Source: Ascarosepion bandense (lineage: Eukaryota > Mollusca > Cephalopoda > Sepiida > Sepiidae). Taken from it: a stretch of 64,000 bases of DNA. The translations under genes were made by a program, and so were the position numbers. Of the stretch, positions 51,011-62,327 are shown piece by piece (position 1 is the first letter of the stretch; each line of letters opens with the position of its first letter). Below the pieces are notes generated by a model, which searched no databases, was not told the DNA's origin, and was given only the letters and a program-made list of their open reading frames with translations. The stretch is from the NCBI GenBank assembly GCA_037127315.1, contig JBBBDQ010000913.1:5427501-5491500 (forward strand), given 5' to 3'.

Positions 51011-52690
51011 TGCAGCACTACTCTCTTGGCGACTCTGATCATGCTGTGGTGTCTGTAAATGTCTCTTTCTACTCTTTCTCCATTCAGAAACTTCCTATCA
51101 GTAGAATGCCTTACTGCTATCAACGAGCAAACTGGGACTCAGAACAAATTTTTTTCTTCCTGTTCAAGACTGCACCTCTGAAGTATTCCCCTGTGTGAAA
51201 GCTGACACTGATGCTTTCATCCCAGCCAGGAAATTCCAACTTAAACCTCTTTCATCTTCATGGTTCTCTCCTGTTTGCTCAGTTGCCATTGCCAACAGGA
51301 ATCACCTCTTTCAGCTATACCACAGTGACATGTCTGATCACAATAGACACTTTTTCATCTCTGCTTGTATTAAATCTAAGTGCATCCTAAACGATGCTAA
51401 GTTATTTTTTTGCTGATAGAATGAAGCGACATATAGCATCTCACAAAATTGGTTCCAATGATTACTGGTGACTCTGCAAGAGTGTGCTGAACAATAGAAA
51501 ACCCTTGATCTTTCTTCTATTCAATCAGTTTAAAGTTTTTACATCAACAGCAGACACAGTCTAGTGCTTTGCTTGTAAATTCTTGTCCAATTCTATACTT
51601 GACTTGGCTGGAGTACCCACACACAATTTCCCAATTAGAACTAAAACTCAACTGAGTAATTATATATAAAACCTCATGTAATTTCTAAGCTTGACTCCTA
51701 GAAAGCCAACAGAGGTAATGGAATTCCAGTCATCATCCTGCAAAAAATGTGCCCCTGAGATGGCGTCAGTTCTCTCCAAACTCTATAATTATTCCCATAC
51801 TGCTTCCTGCTATACTTTTTATTGGAATTCTGACTCTATAGTTCCTGTTTTTAAGAACTCTGGGGGAACCCTCTGATCCTTCTAATTATTGCTCCATTAG
51901 CCTCTTTTTGGGAAAGTGTTCAAGGCTATTATCAATGCTAAAGTGGTTTAACATCTCACATTCTACATACAACCTATTCTCTGACAAACAGTATGGATTC
52001 CACTCTACTAGGTCTACTGCTGATATGCTAACAAATATCACTGAATACATATATCATGTTCTTGATAAGAATGGTGAAGCCAGAGCTCTTGTTCTTTATA
52101 TCTTGAAAGCATTTGACAGGAATTTGGCATGCAGGGCTTCTACGGTATTTCTGGATGATTGTTTGATTAAATACAATTATTCCTATCAAATCATGAAATG
52201 AAAATTGTTTTGAATGGGCAAACTTCCAGATCCTTTCATATATATGTGAGCATCTCCCAAGGCTCTGTCCTAGGTCCTATGCTTTTTTTTTGATGTTCAT
52301 TAATGATCTTCCTGATGTAATCAGTTCCCAAGTAGGCATCTTTACAGATGACAACACCATTTACTCCGATCTCAATAAGAAATCTGCCAAGGCTGATGAA
52401 GTAAACCTGGTTGCCGCCCTTCAAAAATAACCTACAATCTGTATTTGAATGGGGTAGGAAATGGCTCATCAATTTTAATGCCTCAAAAACAAATCTGCTC
52501 TTCTTTAACTTCCATAGAGAAACTTTCTTGCCTGCCATCGAAATGGATGATGCTAATCTCCTGAAGTGCAACACACTTTGCCTCCTTGGCCTCACTCTCT
52601 CAAATGGAATGACTACATAAAAAACATAGCTGCATCTAGCTATGGCGTTTGGGTCATTGTGTTGGGCCGGGAAGTTTTTCTCATCAGAAT
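51011..52690 (+). pseudogene. LINE family 1 host element, part 2 (endonuclease end and reverse transcriptase)
   Basis: Resumes with SLGDSDHAVVSVNVSF (51,028-51,075), the SDH motif ending APE endonucleases. Decayed linker follows to about 51,680. Reverse transcriptase blocks: KQYGFHSTRSTADMLTNITE (about 51,990), ARALVLYILKAFDR (52,080, the first catalytic region), SQGSVLGPM (52,257), and GIFTDDNTIYSDL (52,337), where FTDD replaces the F/YADD box. NFNASKTNLLF (52,468) and LLGLTLSNGM (52,580) follow. Multiple stops; not functional. Confidence 0.82.
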
Positions 52691-53545
52691 TCATTTTGCA
52701 CATTTATAAATTTACCATTCATTCATGCATTGAATATTGTTGCCATATCTGGTTGGGTGCTCCTGCTATTCATCTCGAGGTTTCACATCATAATCCATCT
52801 TGCACATTTATAAATTTACCATTCATTCATGCATTGAATATTGTTGCCATATCTGGTTGGGTGCTCCTGCTATTCATCTCAAGGTTTCACGTCATAATCC
52901 ATCTTGCACATTTATAAATTTACCATTCATTCATGCATTGAATATTGTTGCCATATCTGGTTGGGGGCTCCTGCTATTCATCTCGAGGTTTCACATCATA
53001 ATCCATCTTGCACATTTATAAATTTACCATTCATTCTTGCATTGAATATTGTTGCCATATCTGGTTGGGTGCTCCTGCTATTCATCTCGAGGTTTCACGT
53101 CATAATCCATCTTGCACATTTATAAATTTACCATTCATTCTTGCATTGAATATTGTTGCCATATCTGGTTGGGTGCTCCTGCTATTCATCTCGAGGTTTC
53201 ACGTCATAATCCATCTTGCACATTTATAAATTTACCATTCATTCATGCATTGAATATTGTTGCCATATCTGGTTGGGTGCTCCTGCTATTCATCTCGAGG
53301 TTTCACATCATAATCCATCTTGCACATTTATAAATTTACCATTCATTCATGCATTGAATATTGTTGCCATATCTGGTTGGGTGCTCCTGCTATTCATCTC
53401 GAGGTTTCACGTCATAATCCATCTTGCACATTTATAAATTTACCATTCATTCATGCATTGAATATTGTTGCCATATCTGGTTGGGTGCTCCTGCTATTCA
53501 TCTCGAGGTTTCACATCATAATCCATCTTGCACATTTATAATTTG
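52690..53545 (+). repeat. 104-bp tandem array inside the LINE, about 8 copies
   Basis: Unit from TTTATAAATTTACCATTCAT through the CHIWLGAPAIHLEV codons to CATAATCCATCTTGCACA. It is an expansion of the LINE's own thumb-domain coding. Units differ by few changes (TCATGC/TCTTGC; ACATCATAA/ACGTCATAA) in an alternating pattern. Period 104 shifts the frame each unit, giving a ladder of eight overlapping ORFs that are not genes. Confidence 0.95.
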
Positions 53546-54105
53546 AAACTGCATTGAATTAATTAATATTAAATTAATATAAATTTACCATTCATTCTTG
53601 CATTGAATATTGTTGCCATATCTGGTTGGTGCTCCAGCTATTCATCTTGATATTCCTGAAAAAAAAATCCAAGAGGAGGATCTGCAATATAATTAATCCT
53701 GACTTAGCAGCCCACCTTCAGTCGCTTTCTCACTGATGTGATGTGGCTTCCCTCTACACGTATTTTCATGGCATCTGCTCTGACAAGCTTATCTCCCTTA
53801 TCTTACCTGTGCTAATAGATTGGCAACTAGGTCTCAATCTTTTATTGCCAAAACAATCAAATATAAACTTTCTCTTCTACGCTAATAGTTTATTTTCTAA
53901 CACTTCCTGTTTGTGTAACTCCTTATTTACCTGCTCACTTGATAGCTACAATCTCTGAAAGTTTAAATGCACCATCAATTACCATCTTTCTACTTGGTTC
54001 CCATCCTGTCTTTTACTTTCCAGGTACTTTGCTTTTTCTCTCACTGTAACCACCGATGCACCAGAGGTGATCCTGCCTTGCTTGGGGTGAAATTATCTAT
54101 ATATT
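53546..54105 (+). pseudogene. LINE family 1 host element, part 3 (C-terminal tail and 3' end)
   Basis: After a scrambled AATTAATTAATATTAAATTA insertion it repeats the thumb segment once more, then GATGTGATGTGGCTTCCC, the tail, and the 3' signature CCTGCCTTGCTTGGGGTGAA at about 54,070-54,090. Confidence 0.75.
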
Positions 54106-54645
54106 TTTTTTTTTATAAGCGTTTATAAGGGGGTTACATAGGAGGAATGTTATGAGGAGTGAGAGGTTGTAGGGGTGTCAGGAAAAGAGTAGGAAAGGTA
54201 AGAGATTTCTGATGGGAGTGGGGTGGACAAGGAGGAATGTTATGAGGAGTGGGAGGTGTCACACATTTAAGAAGACATACATCGAATCACACATATTTTT
54301 TTTTTTTTTTTTTATAAGCGTTTCACCCCGAGCAAGGCATGTCACTGCCACTACTGTGCAGGGGGCTACGTAGAGAGGAGAAAGGCTGGTTAAATATAGG
54401 AAATAACAGAGGGTGGGTGATAGGCGGGTGAGGATACCGAGAATGAGGGTTGGGTAGATGAGAGTGTTGTGAGAATAGTAGAGAGTTAGTGTGATAGGAG
54501 GTGTCTATTGACCCTACATTTAAACACCTGGAGATTGTAACTGTCGGGAAAGCAGACTTGTGGAAGGGAGTTCCACAGGCGGGAAGCGCGAGAAAAGAAG
54601 CTGTTGGAGTAGAATTTACGGTTACATCTTATTTTTCTATCATAT
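54106..54645 (-). mobile_element. two LINE family 1 3' fragments in tandem
   Basis: 54,106-54,290 is a deleted version containing GGGGGTTACATAGGAGG and a duplicated GGAGGAATGTTATGAGGAGT. 54,300-54,645 is a cleaner copy with the 3' signature at 54,325-54,370 and TTCCACAGGCGGGAAGCGCG. Confidence 0.75.
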
Positions 54646-56164
54646 TTCATATAGCAATATCAACTTGAAATCAGAAAAAACATTTCAAGTGTTAAAAAGA
54701 TGATTTAAAAAATTAATAAAATCGAAACTAAAAACATTAGGTTTCCAAAAGTAAATGATCTAAAGTTGGCAGGAAACACCTTATAATACACTTATCCAGT
54801 TTCAAACAACCTGATATGCAACTGGAACCTTTCATCTTCAGCCTGAAATTAACCACTGGATTGCAGAAAGCCAATAATACAGCTTCTATAATAAAAAAAA
54901 AATTTATCACTAAAATGAATCAGATTTCTGCAAAGGATACATCCAACGTTTAATAACAGCTGCATTTGAAACATTCAGAGAAACCACATCACCTTGCATA
55001 TTACATATCTATATTAGATATTTTATTCCTACAATAACCAATAGCAACACAAAACATACAGAAAAAAAAACAAAACAATAACATTGATATTTTCTACAAA
55101 AATTAAATGTATAATAACTATAAACAGAATGAATCTTCACTTGGAAACATAAATACACAAGTCCAGTCAACATAAACAAAAAAATTAAATTTTCTATCAC
55201 ATAAAATTTAAAACTGCTAAACTCATTCTAAAAAATAACAATTCACCTTCAAGATCATAACTACTGAGATCCAATATCACAAATTTACATGTCCTGATCA
55301 ATCCCAATTTGTAAATAATTACATTGGATATACTACTACATGTTTAAGACGACTCACATTACATCTCTCTAACCATAGCTCCTTTAGATTTCATTTACAT
55401 ACAACTAAGGACCTGCTAAACTATCCATAACATACTCATTGATAATACAAATATAACAGCATCAACGACATGTAAAAAAAGGCTGAAAATAATGAAAGAA
55501 TATTAACAAAAAAGAAAAAGCCAACACTCAATAATATCAACTATGAACACGGCCACAATGTGTTGACCATGTTTGGAACATCAAACATTCCTATGACTCT
55601 ACATACATATGTAAAACAATATATATATTCATTTAAAACTAAAATAGTATTCATCCTTGATAATGGCTAAAAGTATAGCCAAAAGTGGTTGGAGAAATAA
55701 AACATTGACTTTTTTTTTTTATATAATTTATGTTTTGAAAAGAAAAACCTTTTCACAGGCAAAAAAACAAACTTAACCACAGCACCTTTTCTGTCATCTT
55801 TAATGAAACTTGCATTAAAAAAAGTGATTGCTGCCTAAACACTCAGTACATATTTCCAGTTGAACACAGCACAAGAGACCTTTGAAAGAATGCTTCTTTT
55901 CTCAAACAACACAAAATAAATTACGTTACAATCAGAACATGATAAAATAACAACAGCAGAACTATACACCATTTAAAATGGCCAGAGAAGTGGATGAAAG
56001 CAATTTGGAAAAATGATTATGGAACATTTTTATATTCCTTATCTTCAGCAAAAAAAGAAACATTAAAATACTGGAAAAGTTAAAAAAAAAAATAAGAATA
56101 AAATGAAAAAATCTTCCTTGTCAGTCGTTTTCAATGAAACATGCTTAGAAGAACAGTTGCTGCC
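54646..56164 (+). other. mostly unassigned; 55,350-55,735 is a repeat shared with 57,000-57,290
   Basis: 55,350-55,735 shares TTACATCTCTCTAACCATA and GAACACGGCCACAATGTGTT with the inverse of 57,000-57,290; both can encode an NINYEHGHNVLTMFG-like segment. It ends CTTGATAATGGCTAAAAGTA...CAAAAGTGGTTGG, reminiscent of Penelope-type motifs. The remainder of this stretch shows no repeat or gene I can name. Confidence 0.4.
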
Positions 56165-56174
56165 AATTATTTTA

Positions 56175-56205
<31 letters not shown>

Positions 56206-56486
56206 AACCGACTCTGTACGTATTCTAATCTTAAAATGTTACACAAGAAACTTTTAAAGACCATGAATAACCAGCAGAATCTAACTCCGTTATCGTCCTC
56301 GGCTATAGAGCTTTGGACAAAGAGGGGAAAAAAAAGAAAACTGCGTAGGACCGACAATGCATACGGTTCTTCACAGTAAAGAAAAAAAACCCTCGAACGG
56401 AACGAACCACCAGGAAAGAAAAGTGCTCGATACTAAACTAACCAAAAAGTGTTAACAAAAAGGCAGTTACGCAGAGCAAAAACACA

Positions 56487-56597
56487 CGAAAAAAATCGCA
56501 AGATCGCCAAGACCTACCGCTGTTTCGCACAACGGCTCGCCCTGACGAGCCGTTGTGCGAAACCGCGGTAGGTCTTGGCGATCTTGCGATTTTTTTC

Positions 56598-56605
<8 letters not shown>
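56487..56605. repeat. GC-rich near-perfect palindrome, about 50-bp arms
   Basis: CGAAAAAAATCGCAAGATCG...AACGGCTCG then CCCTGA then CGAGCCGTT...CGATCTTGCGATTTTTTTCG. The two arms differ at only a couple of positions, around AGCGG/CGCGG. It stands out in base composition and is followed by (TA)n. Confidence 0.92.
56539..56575 (+). ncRNA. hammerhead-like core in the palindrome
   Basis: CTGACGA (56,542-56,548; N7 = C is allowed), a short stem II (GC...GC), GAAA (56,559-56,562), stem III ACC-GC-GGT, cleavage A at 56,570, then GGT pairing with GCC before the core. The minimal stems and the competing 50-bp palindrome make function uncertain. Confidence 0.4.
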
Positions 56606-56640
<35 letters not shown>

Positions 56641-56854
56641 TAAAAACTCAATGAAAAACCACAAATTTATTCACCTGAAGAGAGTCAATTTTAGACTCAA
56701 AACACATGTAGCATCACAAATACCATTATGGACACTTAATGTTTCATAACATGTATAATTACAAAACAATAAATATACACTTTAAACAAAACATTCACGG
56801 CTTATCACACTTGTTATTATATATATATAGATATATATATATATAATAGTGTAT

Positions 56855-56945
56855 TTATAACCCCCTGTACAATAGTGGCAGTGGAATGCCTTGCTTGGGG
56901 TGAAATGATTAAAAAAAAAAATAAATAAATAAATAAAATTTTTCT
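56855..56945 (+). mobile_element. LINE family 1 3' end
   Basis: ACCCCCTGTACAATAGTGGC...TTGCTTGGGGTGAAATGATT and A-rich tail (AAATAAATAAAT). Confidence 0.75.
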
Positions 56946-56999
56946 TCTATACAAGTTTCATTAAAAGACAACTAACAAGGTACTGCAATTAAGCTTTTG

Positions 57000-57290
57000 A
57001 TTTAATTTTTCTTCTGTCCATATAATTAGTTATAGAGACATTTTATTTTCCAAACATGGTCAGCACATTGTGGCCGTGTTCAAAGTTGATGTTATCAAAT
57101 GTTGGCATTTTCTTTTTTTATTATTAGTGCATCCATTATTTTTAGTATTTTTTTTTTTTTTAACATGTGGATGAGGCAATTATCCTTATATTTTCTATAA
57201 GTGTGGTGCAGATGGAGTTTGATAGGTTTCCATGTGTTTAAATGGGCCCTAATAAATCCATTTATGGTCAGAGAGATGTAACATGAGTTT
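57000..57290 (-). repeat. repeat related to 55,350-55,600 (inverted)
   Basis: The minus strand carries GAACACGGCCACAATGTGCT and upstream CATAAATGGATTTATTAGGG. Possible retroelement ORF end; family not identified. Confidence 0.5.
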
Positions 57291-57560
57291 TCTTGGTTGG
57301 CTTATTGTTCAACATCCATTCCCATGCTAGCAAGAATTGAACAGGGTGTTCTTGATGGCTCATTTTTAGACTGCCCAATTTTATGTAAAACCTGGCTGTT
57401 CAACTTCCTTCAATCATCTTTGATAAGCTTAGCCCATGGTCTCCCTAGCCCTCTTTTGCTGTCGACCTCAACAAATCTACAATCGCTGACCGGGTTTTCT
57501 ATGACCATTCTCTTAATGTGCCCCAACCATCTAAGTCTTGTTTGACACATAACATCTGTT
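57290..57560 (-). pseudogene. LINE C-terminal fragment of another RTE-like family
   Basis: The minus strand reads DVMCQTRLRWLGHIKRM (57,545-57,497), ENPVSDCRFVEV, GLGRPWAKLIKDD (about 57,440) and SRTPCSILASMGMDVEQ (57,350-57,305). The RLRWLGHIxRM block is typical of the tail after the reverse transcriptase in RTE-like LINEs. It has one or more stops. Confidence 0.65.
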
Positions 57561-57569
57561 ATATTGGCA

Positions 57570-57805
57570 ATTCTTCTTCTATGTGTTATGTCCCTTCAGG
57601 ACAGAGGTGATCATGGCCCTCCACGTTTCCCTATCCCTGGTGGCTCTTAACATGTTTTCTCCTGTTACCCCACTCTGTCATCCTCTCGTTCAGGCCCATC
57701 AAGTATGTTACCTGCTGCTTTCCCCTATCTCTCTTTCCCTCTTCGGCTATGTTATTCACTCCTTTCCCCATACCCTGCACACCAGCATAGACCTTTAGAG
57801 GCGAC
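57570..57805 (-). pseudogene. RTE-like LINE (family 2) 3' fragment
   Basis: GTGTTATGTCCCTTCAGGAC, CATGGCCCTCCACGTTTCCC and GTTACCTGCTGCTTTCCCCT align with 34,840-35,000. Confidence 0.72.
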
Positions 57806-57855
57806 CACAGTTGATCTTAAAATACCAGAGGCAAAAGAAAGTGAATTTTTTGTAC

Positions 57856-57857
<2 letters not shown>

Positions 57858-57890
<33 letters not shown>
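57858..57890. repeat. poly(A) tract
   Basis: About 30 consecutive A. Confidence 0.95.
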
Positions 57891-57891
<1 letters not shown>

Positions 57892-57966
57892 CTTTCATTC
57901 ACTCAACCAGGTAAGTTTTTGATCTGTATTTATCTTCGCTATTATTTAATATGATATTCTAATTAA

Positions 57967-58205
57967 TACCTTTCCCAAGGGAATTCCTTGCATTTACTTA
58001 CACACAAATACCCTTGGAAAAGAGTATTAATTTGTTTCTTCCTTCCAGTTATGGGTTAAATAACAGAACAAATTGGGTTCTATAGCTTTGGCTGGCAACC
58101 AATCCACCCCAGAAAGTAATGGCAAGCTACTGTGGAATAATCTTCTCCCTTTCGAGACATGATCGCCCAAGCCTGTATCATGTATAGCACTTAACTGACT
58201 GACTG
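57967..58205 (+). mobile_element. SINE family S1, 5'-truncated and rearranged
   Basis: Has TTGCATTTACTTACACACAA, GGCAACCAATCCACCCCAGA and the end AGCACTTAACTGACTGACTGA. A TACCTTTCCCAAGGG piece before it is in inverted sense. Confidence 0.78.
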
Positions 58206-58857
58206 ATTCTAATTTCAGCTGAGTTTTTTTTTCAAAGAATTTAAGGTTAATTAAGACTGACATTGCACATCCACTATACCATTTGCATGTCAGTTTAAGC
58301 AATTTTGCTAATAGGTTCCACTACCACATAGCATAACACTTCTAATGCAAACAGTATATAGCTTTCCTTTCATCTTATAAAAAAATACTTGAGACGTTAG
58401 AAGAGGTAAAAGTTACCTAATTTTTTTTCCAACCTGGTCTTAGACAGGATCAGGAACTTGCTTCTGCCTCTTCTACTGCACTTAACATATCAACAAGATG
58501 GCAAAACTTATCAACAACCTCATACTAAGCATTATTAAGCTCAACCTTTTTATCTTCATTTATGACTACTGGGTTCAGGCAAGAAAATTCACCACATAGA
58601 CAAAATGGTAGATTAGACAATTACATTACTTATGCACCCAGTGAGTACAATAATTGCAAAAAAATGGAGTTTGAACCAACACCCTTAAAACAAACTGTAC
58701 ATGGGTGCTTTCCTAATGTCAAAGTTGAACCTTAGTTTATATCGCTAATCATCATCTTAGCCAAATTCACCAATATAATTATTCATGACTGGTTTGATCA
58801 GGAATGTAGTTCGTTAAGGGACATGTGAATTCATAAATAATATTGGTTCTTCGTAAT
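58206..58857. other. no recognised feature
   Basis: AT-rich; nothing supported. Confidence 0.5.
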
Positions 58858-59300
58858 TTAGTTTGAGTTTTGTTTAACGGCATATCAACCTCTGTGGGTT
58901 ATTTAATGCGAAAAGCTAGGGTTTTAAGATATTTTTGTAATGTTCAGTTACGGTGAGAAGATTGATTTAGTCAGATTTTTATGAAAATTTTTTGTTTTTA
59001 TTCTTTTCTATTTTAGAAAATTGAAAATGTCTTCTAATTTTGTATTAAAAAATGTTTTGCTGAGAATTATTTTCTTTCATTCAAAAATGTGTTATAGAAA
59101 AAATTTTTCTTCAAAAATGTATTGTTGGTAATATTTTTCCTTCAAAAATATATTTTTCTGTAAAAGTCTATTTTTATGTATATAATTCTATAAAAGTCTA
59201 TTTTTATACTTTCATGGTGTTTTGACCCAGTCTGGGGGGGGGGGTCAACTATTTGCCCATAGCTGGGACCCTAACAGGTGCTACCACTTCAGATTTTGCA
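58858..59300 (+). mobile_element. repeat family R copy, uninterrupted
   Basis: GTTTGAGTTTTGTTTAACGG to GACCCTAACAGGTGCTACCA. Provides the empty site for the LINE at 44,469. 3' end truncated relative to 26,534. Confidence 0.82.
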
Positions 59301-59734
59301 GGTGTCTTATTGTTGATGACAGGGTTAGTTGTTTTAAATTTTTCTAAAGTAAATAATTTAATTTTCTTGTTCTTGTTGACTGAATTGTGTATGTCTTTAT
59401 AATGTTTCTCAGAGAAAGTTCATCTTACTTATAGTTAACACGTATTTGGCTTTTATAGAAAATGTTAATGTTGTTATTTTTATCTGTATATTCAGTGTTG
59501 CTATTGAGTCACTGATCTAGGGCTAGTCAGATCTAGTGATTATGAAGTAGTTGTGAAAACTTAAGCTTCTGTTTCATATTATTGGATCAAGGGAAAGTTT
59601 GTTTTTTTACTAAGTTCATATGTAAAGTTAAGGACAGTTTTTTTAAATGTGGTTTAGAGATTATCAACTTTTTTTTAATTTTCAGCTAAAATGGAAATAG
59701 TATCCACATAGACAAATATTTTGAGTTTAGTACC

Positions 59735-59735
<1 letters not shown>
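59301..59735. other. no recognised feature
   Basis: AT-rich; a (TA)n tract of 25 units follows at 59,736-59,786. Confidence 0.5.
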
Positions 59736-59785
<50 letters not shown>

Positions 59786-59788
<3 letters not shown>

Positions 59789-60090
59789 ATTAAATAAATT
59801 GCAAACATTGTGTCTGCTTATTTTTAATAAAATCCATTCATACTCATGGATAATGTCAGAAATGAGCTGTAACACTGACAGATGTTATCATTCATTTCTC
59901 AATGTACCCAAGTACTTTCAATCTTTTTCCAAGATCATCTTCAGGGGTGTGAGCTATGGTAACAATTATAATACGTGAAAGATTACCCATGAGTATTAAC
60001 AGATTTTCTTAAAAATAGCAGACACAATGTTTGCAATTTATTTAATCTGACATGTCTAAAAGAAAATTTGCTGCCTAAATACACAAAAAA
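59786..60090. mobile_element. H-family inverted-repeat element beside (TA)n
   Basis: 59,786-59,835 (AGATTAAATAAATTGCAAAC...) is the inverse of 59,990-60,055, which continues to TTTGCTGCCTAAATACACAA. On the minus strand CTGAAGATGATCTTGGAAAA, then AGATT GAAAGTAC..., is a hammerhead-like arrangement (N7 = A; AUCUU/AAGAU stem II). Related single copy at 13,705-13,960. Confidence 0.65.
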
Positions 60091-60095
60091 AAAAA

Positions 60096-60128
<33 letters not shown>

Positions 60129-60265
60129 AACACGTGTGTATATGCACATAAACCCATTTATGTGTGTGCTTGTATATATATATATATATATACATACATA
60201 TATTATATATTTTTTTAATCATATCACCCCGAATACACACACGTATTGTATGTACATATATACAT

Positions 60266-60317
<52 letters not shown>

Positions 60318-60320
60318 CTG
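60091..60320. repeat. (TA)n/(CA)n microsatellite region
   Basis: Several TA and CA tracts. A short AATCATATCACCCCGA scrap of LINE family 1 sits at about 60,217-60,232. Confidence 0.9.
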
Positions 60321-60859
60321 TGTGCATCCTCAACAGATATGAAGACTGAAGCATAAACAGACTACAATTAGGCATATATGAAGACAGAAATGTGTTATAA
60401 GGTAGAAATGGAAACTGACTTTGAATCATTTTTCCCTTATAAAATGCAGTCATTTGGAAAGTATTACACAGAACAGAGAAGAGAATTATTTTTTGCTAGT
60501 CTATAAAAAGAATAAAAAATGAATTTAAAAAAAAAATAAAATAAAAGGAAAATTGAAATACAAAAAAAAATTAAGAGTATAAAGAAAATATAAAAAAGCA
60601 TTTTGTTTTTATCTTCTAAAATTTGAAATCTTTCAATCTCATCTTCTCCCATGACTTCTACGATGAGCAGCAGTAGGGAGAATAGCAGAACATGCAAAAT
60701 CTATGTCAGTTTAGAAATTGAAAAGAAGACAAGGTTGACATTTGTTGCAGAAAGATAGAATAGACCTGAATTTTATATGTAACAATAAATTACGTGAATA
60801 TATAAGTGACATGTGACAATTTATACAGGTATTGAAAACACATCACAAAGAACTATTGG

Positions 60860-61085
60860 AACAGTAGTCTTAGACCAGAAATAGAAGAACCGTAGAGAAT
60901 TGTTAAATACACTGAAATAAAGAAAGCAGTATTCATGCTCATAATATCAGAAATTCCAATGGAAATAAGGAAGGATGTGTATTTGTGTTTTATAGTTCAT
61001 GCAAAAGCATTCAACAAAGTATGTTACAAATGTGTTGGAACTACTAGATAAGAGATATATTTGGGAAGCATCCTCTCTATTTTAA
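60860..61085 (+). pseudogene. RTE-like LINE (family 2) reverse transcriptase fragment
   Basis: AAGAAAGCAGTATTCATGCT, AGGAAGGATGTGTATTTGTG and TTCATGCAAAAGCATTCAAC align with 25,250-25,350. Bases 60,320-60,860 show nothing recognised. Confidence 0.6.
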
Positions 61086-61098
61086 TAAGGACCATTGC

Positions 61099-61129
<31 letters not shown>

Positions 61130-61469
61130 ATTATACTTTAGAATATGTACTTACAATCTGCTACAAAACTGTACATTTTGTTTTGTCATTGAAAAAAAAC
61201 AAAAGAAAAAACAATGTCTCATCAGGTAGTTAATAATGATGGTAAACATTTAAAAAATAAAAATAAAAAAGACTTACTTCCTTTTCTTTTTGGAAATCTT
61301 TTCGTATGAGCTAAGAGGCTATTAAAAGTTTTTTTTTTTTTTTACAAATAAATAATAAATATTCATTGCTCTACTTTTATATTAAGCACAGTTTTAAATT
61401 ATTATTTTGAACGTTGCAAATATTTTCTTCCTTCTTTATTCATGTGGAGATATATATATATATATATTT

Positions 61470-61835
61470 TTTTTTTTTCATCATTTCACCACAAGCAAGG
61501 GTATTTGCACATAAGTGAATGCAAGGAATTTAACTGTAATTCGAACTCAGCTCTCCAATTTTTCATTCTGAGGTTGAAAAGATCTGGTGAGAAAACACAT
61601 CCTTGTCTTATAGAATGTACAATTGATGTTGAATTTAAATTTTCGAAGATTGTAGGTGGTAATGGAACAAGAAACCAGGAGAAGTGTGAGAAAAACTATT
61701 AAAAGAGAACTTATGGTTACATCTAGCTCGATTAAATGGTAAAACGATGATACCTAGTTGGTCATCCAGTGGGAAACTTAAATTCATGTTGGCTAAATCC
61801 CATTAGAATAATTGCCAAGAAAATATTTATAAAAA
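61470..61835 (-). mobile_element. LINE family 1 3' region with SINE scrap inserted
   Basis: ATCATTTCACCACAAGCAAG is the 3' end inverse; AGGGTATTTGCACATAAGTG...CTGTAATTCGAACTCAGCTC is a piece of SINE S1 (61,498-61,570). The LINE tail follows to CATGTTGGCTAAATCCC. Bases 61,085-61,470 are unassigned apart from (TA)n at 61,100-61,124. Confidence 0.65.
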
Positions 61836-61984
61836 GAAAAATGTATTGAAATTCTATTTGAAAGTTAATTGAAGAGTGTAAAACTACTAGTAGCTTCAGA
61901 AATATAAATACCTAAAAGCTGGAAAAAAAAAAAATTACAGATTAACAATTTGTATATAACCTGTCTCTTAATTATAAATTAATG

Positions 61985-62265
61985 GTACGACTAGATTGAC
62001 ATTCAGGTCCCCACTCTTTTACTGTTGAAATAGTTAAATGTAACCAATTGTCGTCCAACAGTTTCTTTTCTTTTATTTCCCATCTGTGGAACTCCTTTCT
62101 GCTTACTTGTTTCTCTGATAGCTACAATCATCAAAAATTTAAATGCAACATCAATTGCCATCTGCTGTCTTCTTGAATCCTGTTCATCTTTTATCCTTTC
62201 TTTAATGAGCCTAGTACAAGTGGCAGTCCTGCCATGTTTGATTTAAAACAAAACAAAAAAACATT
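61985..62265 (+). mobile_element. LINE family 1 3' fragment
   Basis: GACTAGATTGACATTCAGGT, CTGTGGAACTCCTTTCTGCT and AAGTGGCAGTCCTGCCATGT, ending in an A-rich tail. Confidence 0.7.
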
Positions 62266-62327
62266 GGTATCCACTCAGTCAGGAGTCTTAAAGTAATATT
62301 AATTGGCTAAGTGATAAAATATATCTA

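Noticed and set aside
52800..53541. Eight overlapping 73-codon ORFs
   Set aside because: A ladder generated by the 104-bp tandem repeat; each is the same degraded LINE segment in successive frames.
54646..56160. Host gene exon or UTR in the repeat-poor stretch
   Set aside because: No ORF with convincing composition, no splice-site-bounded coding, and part of it is repeated at 57,000-57,290.
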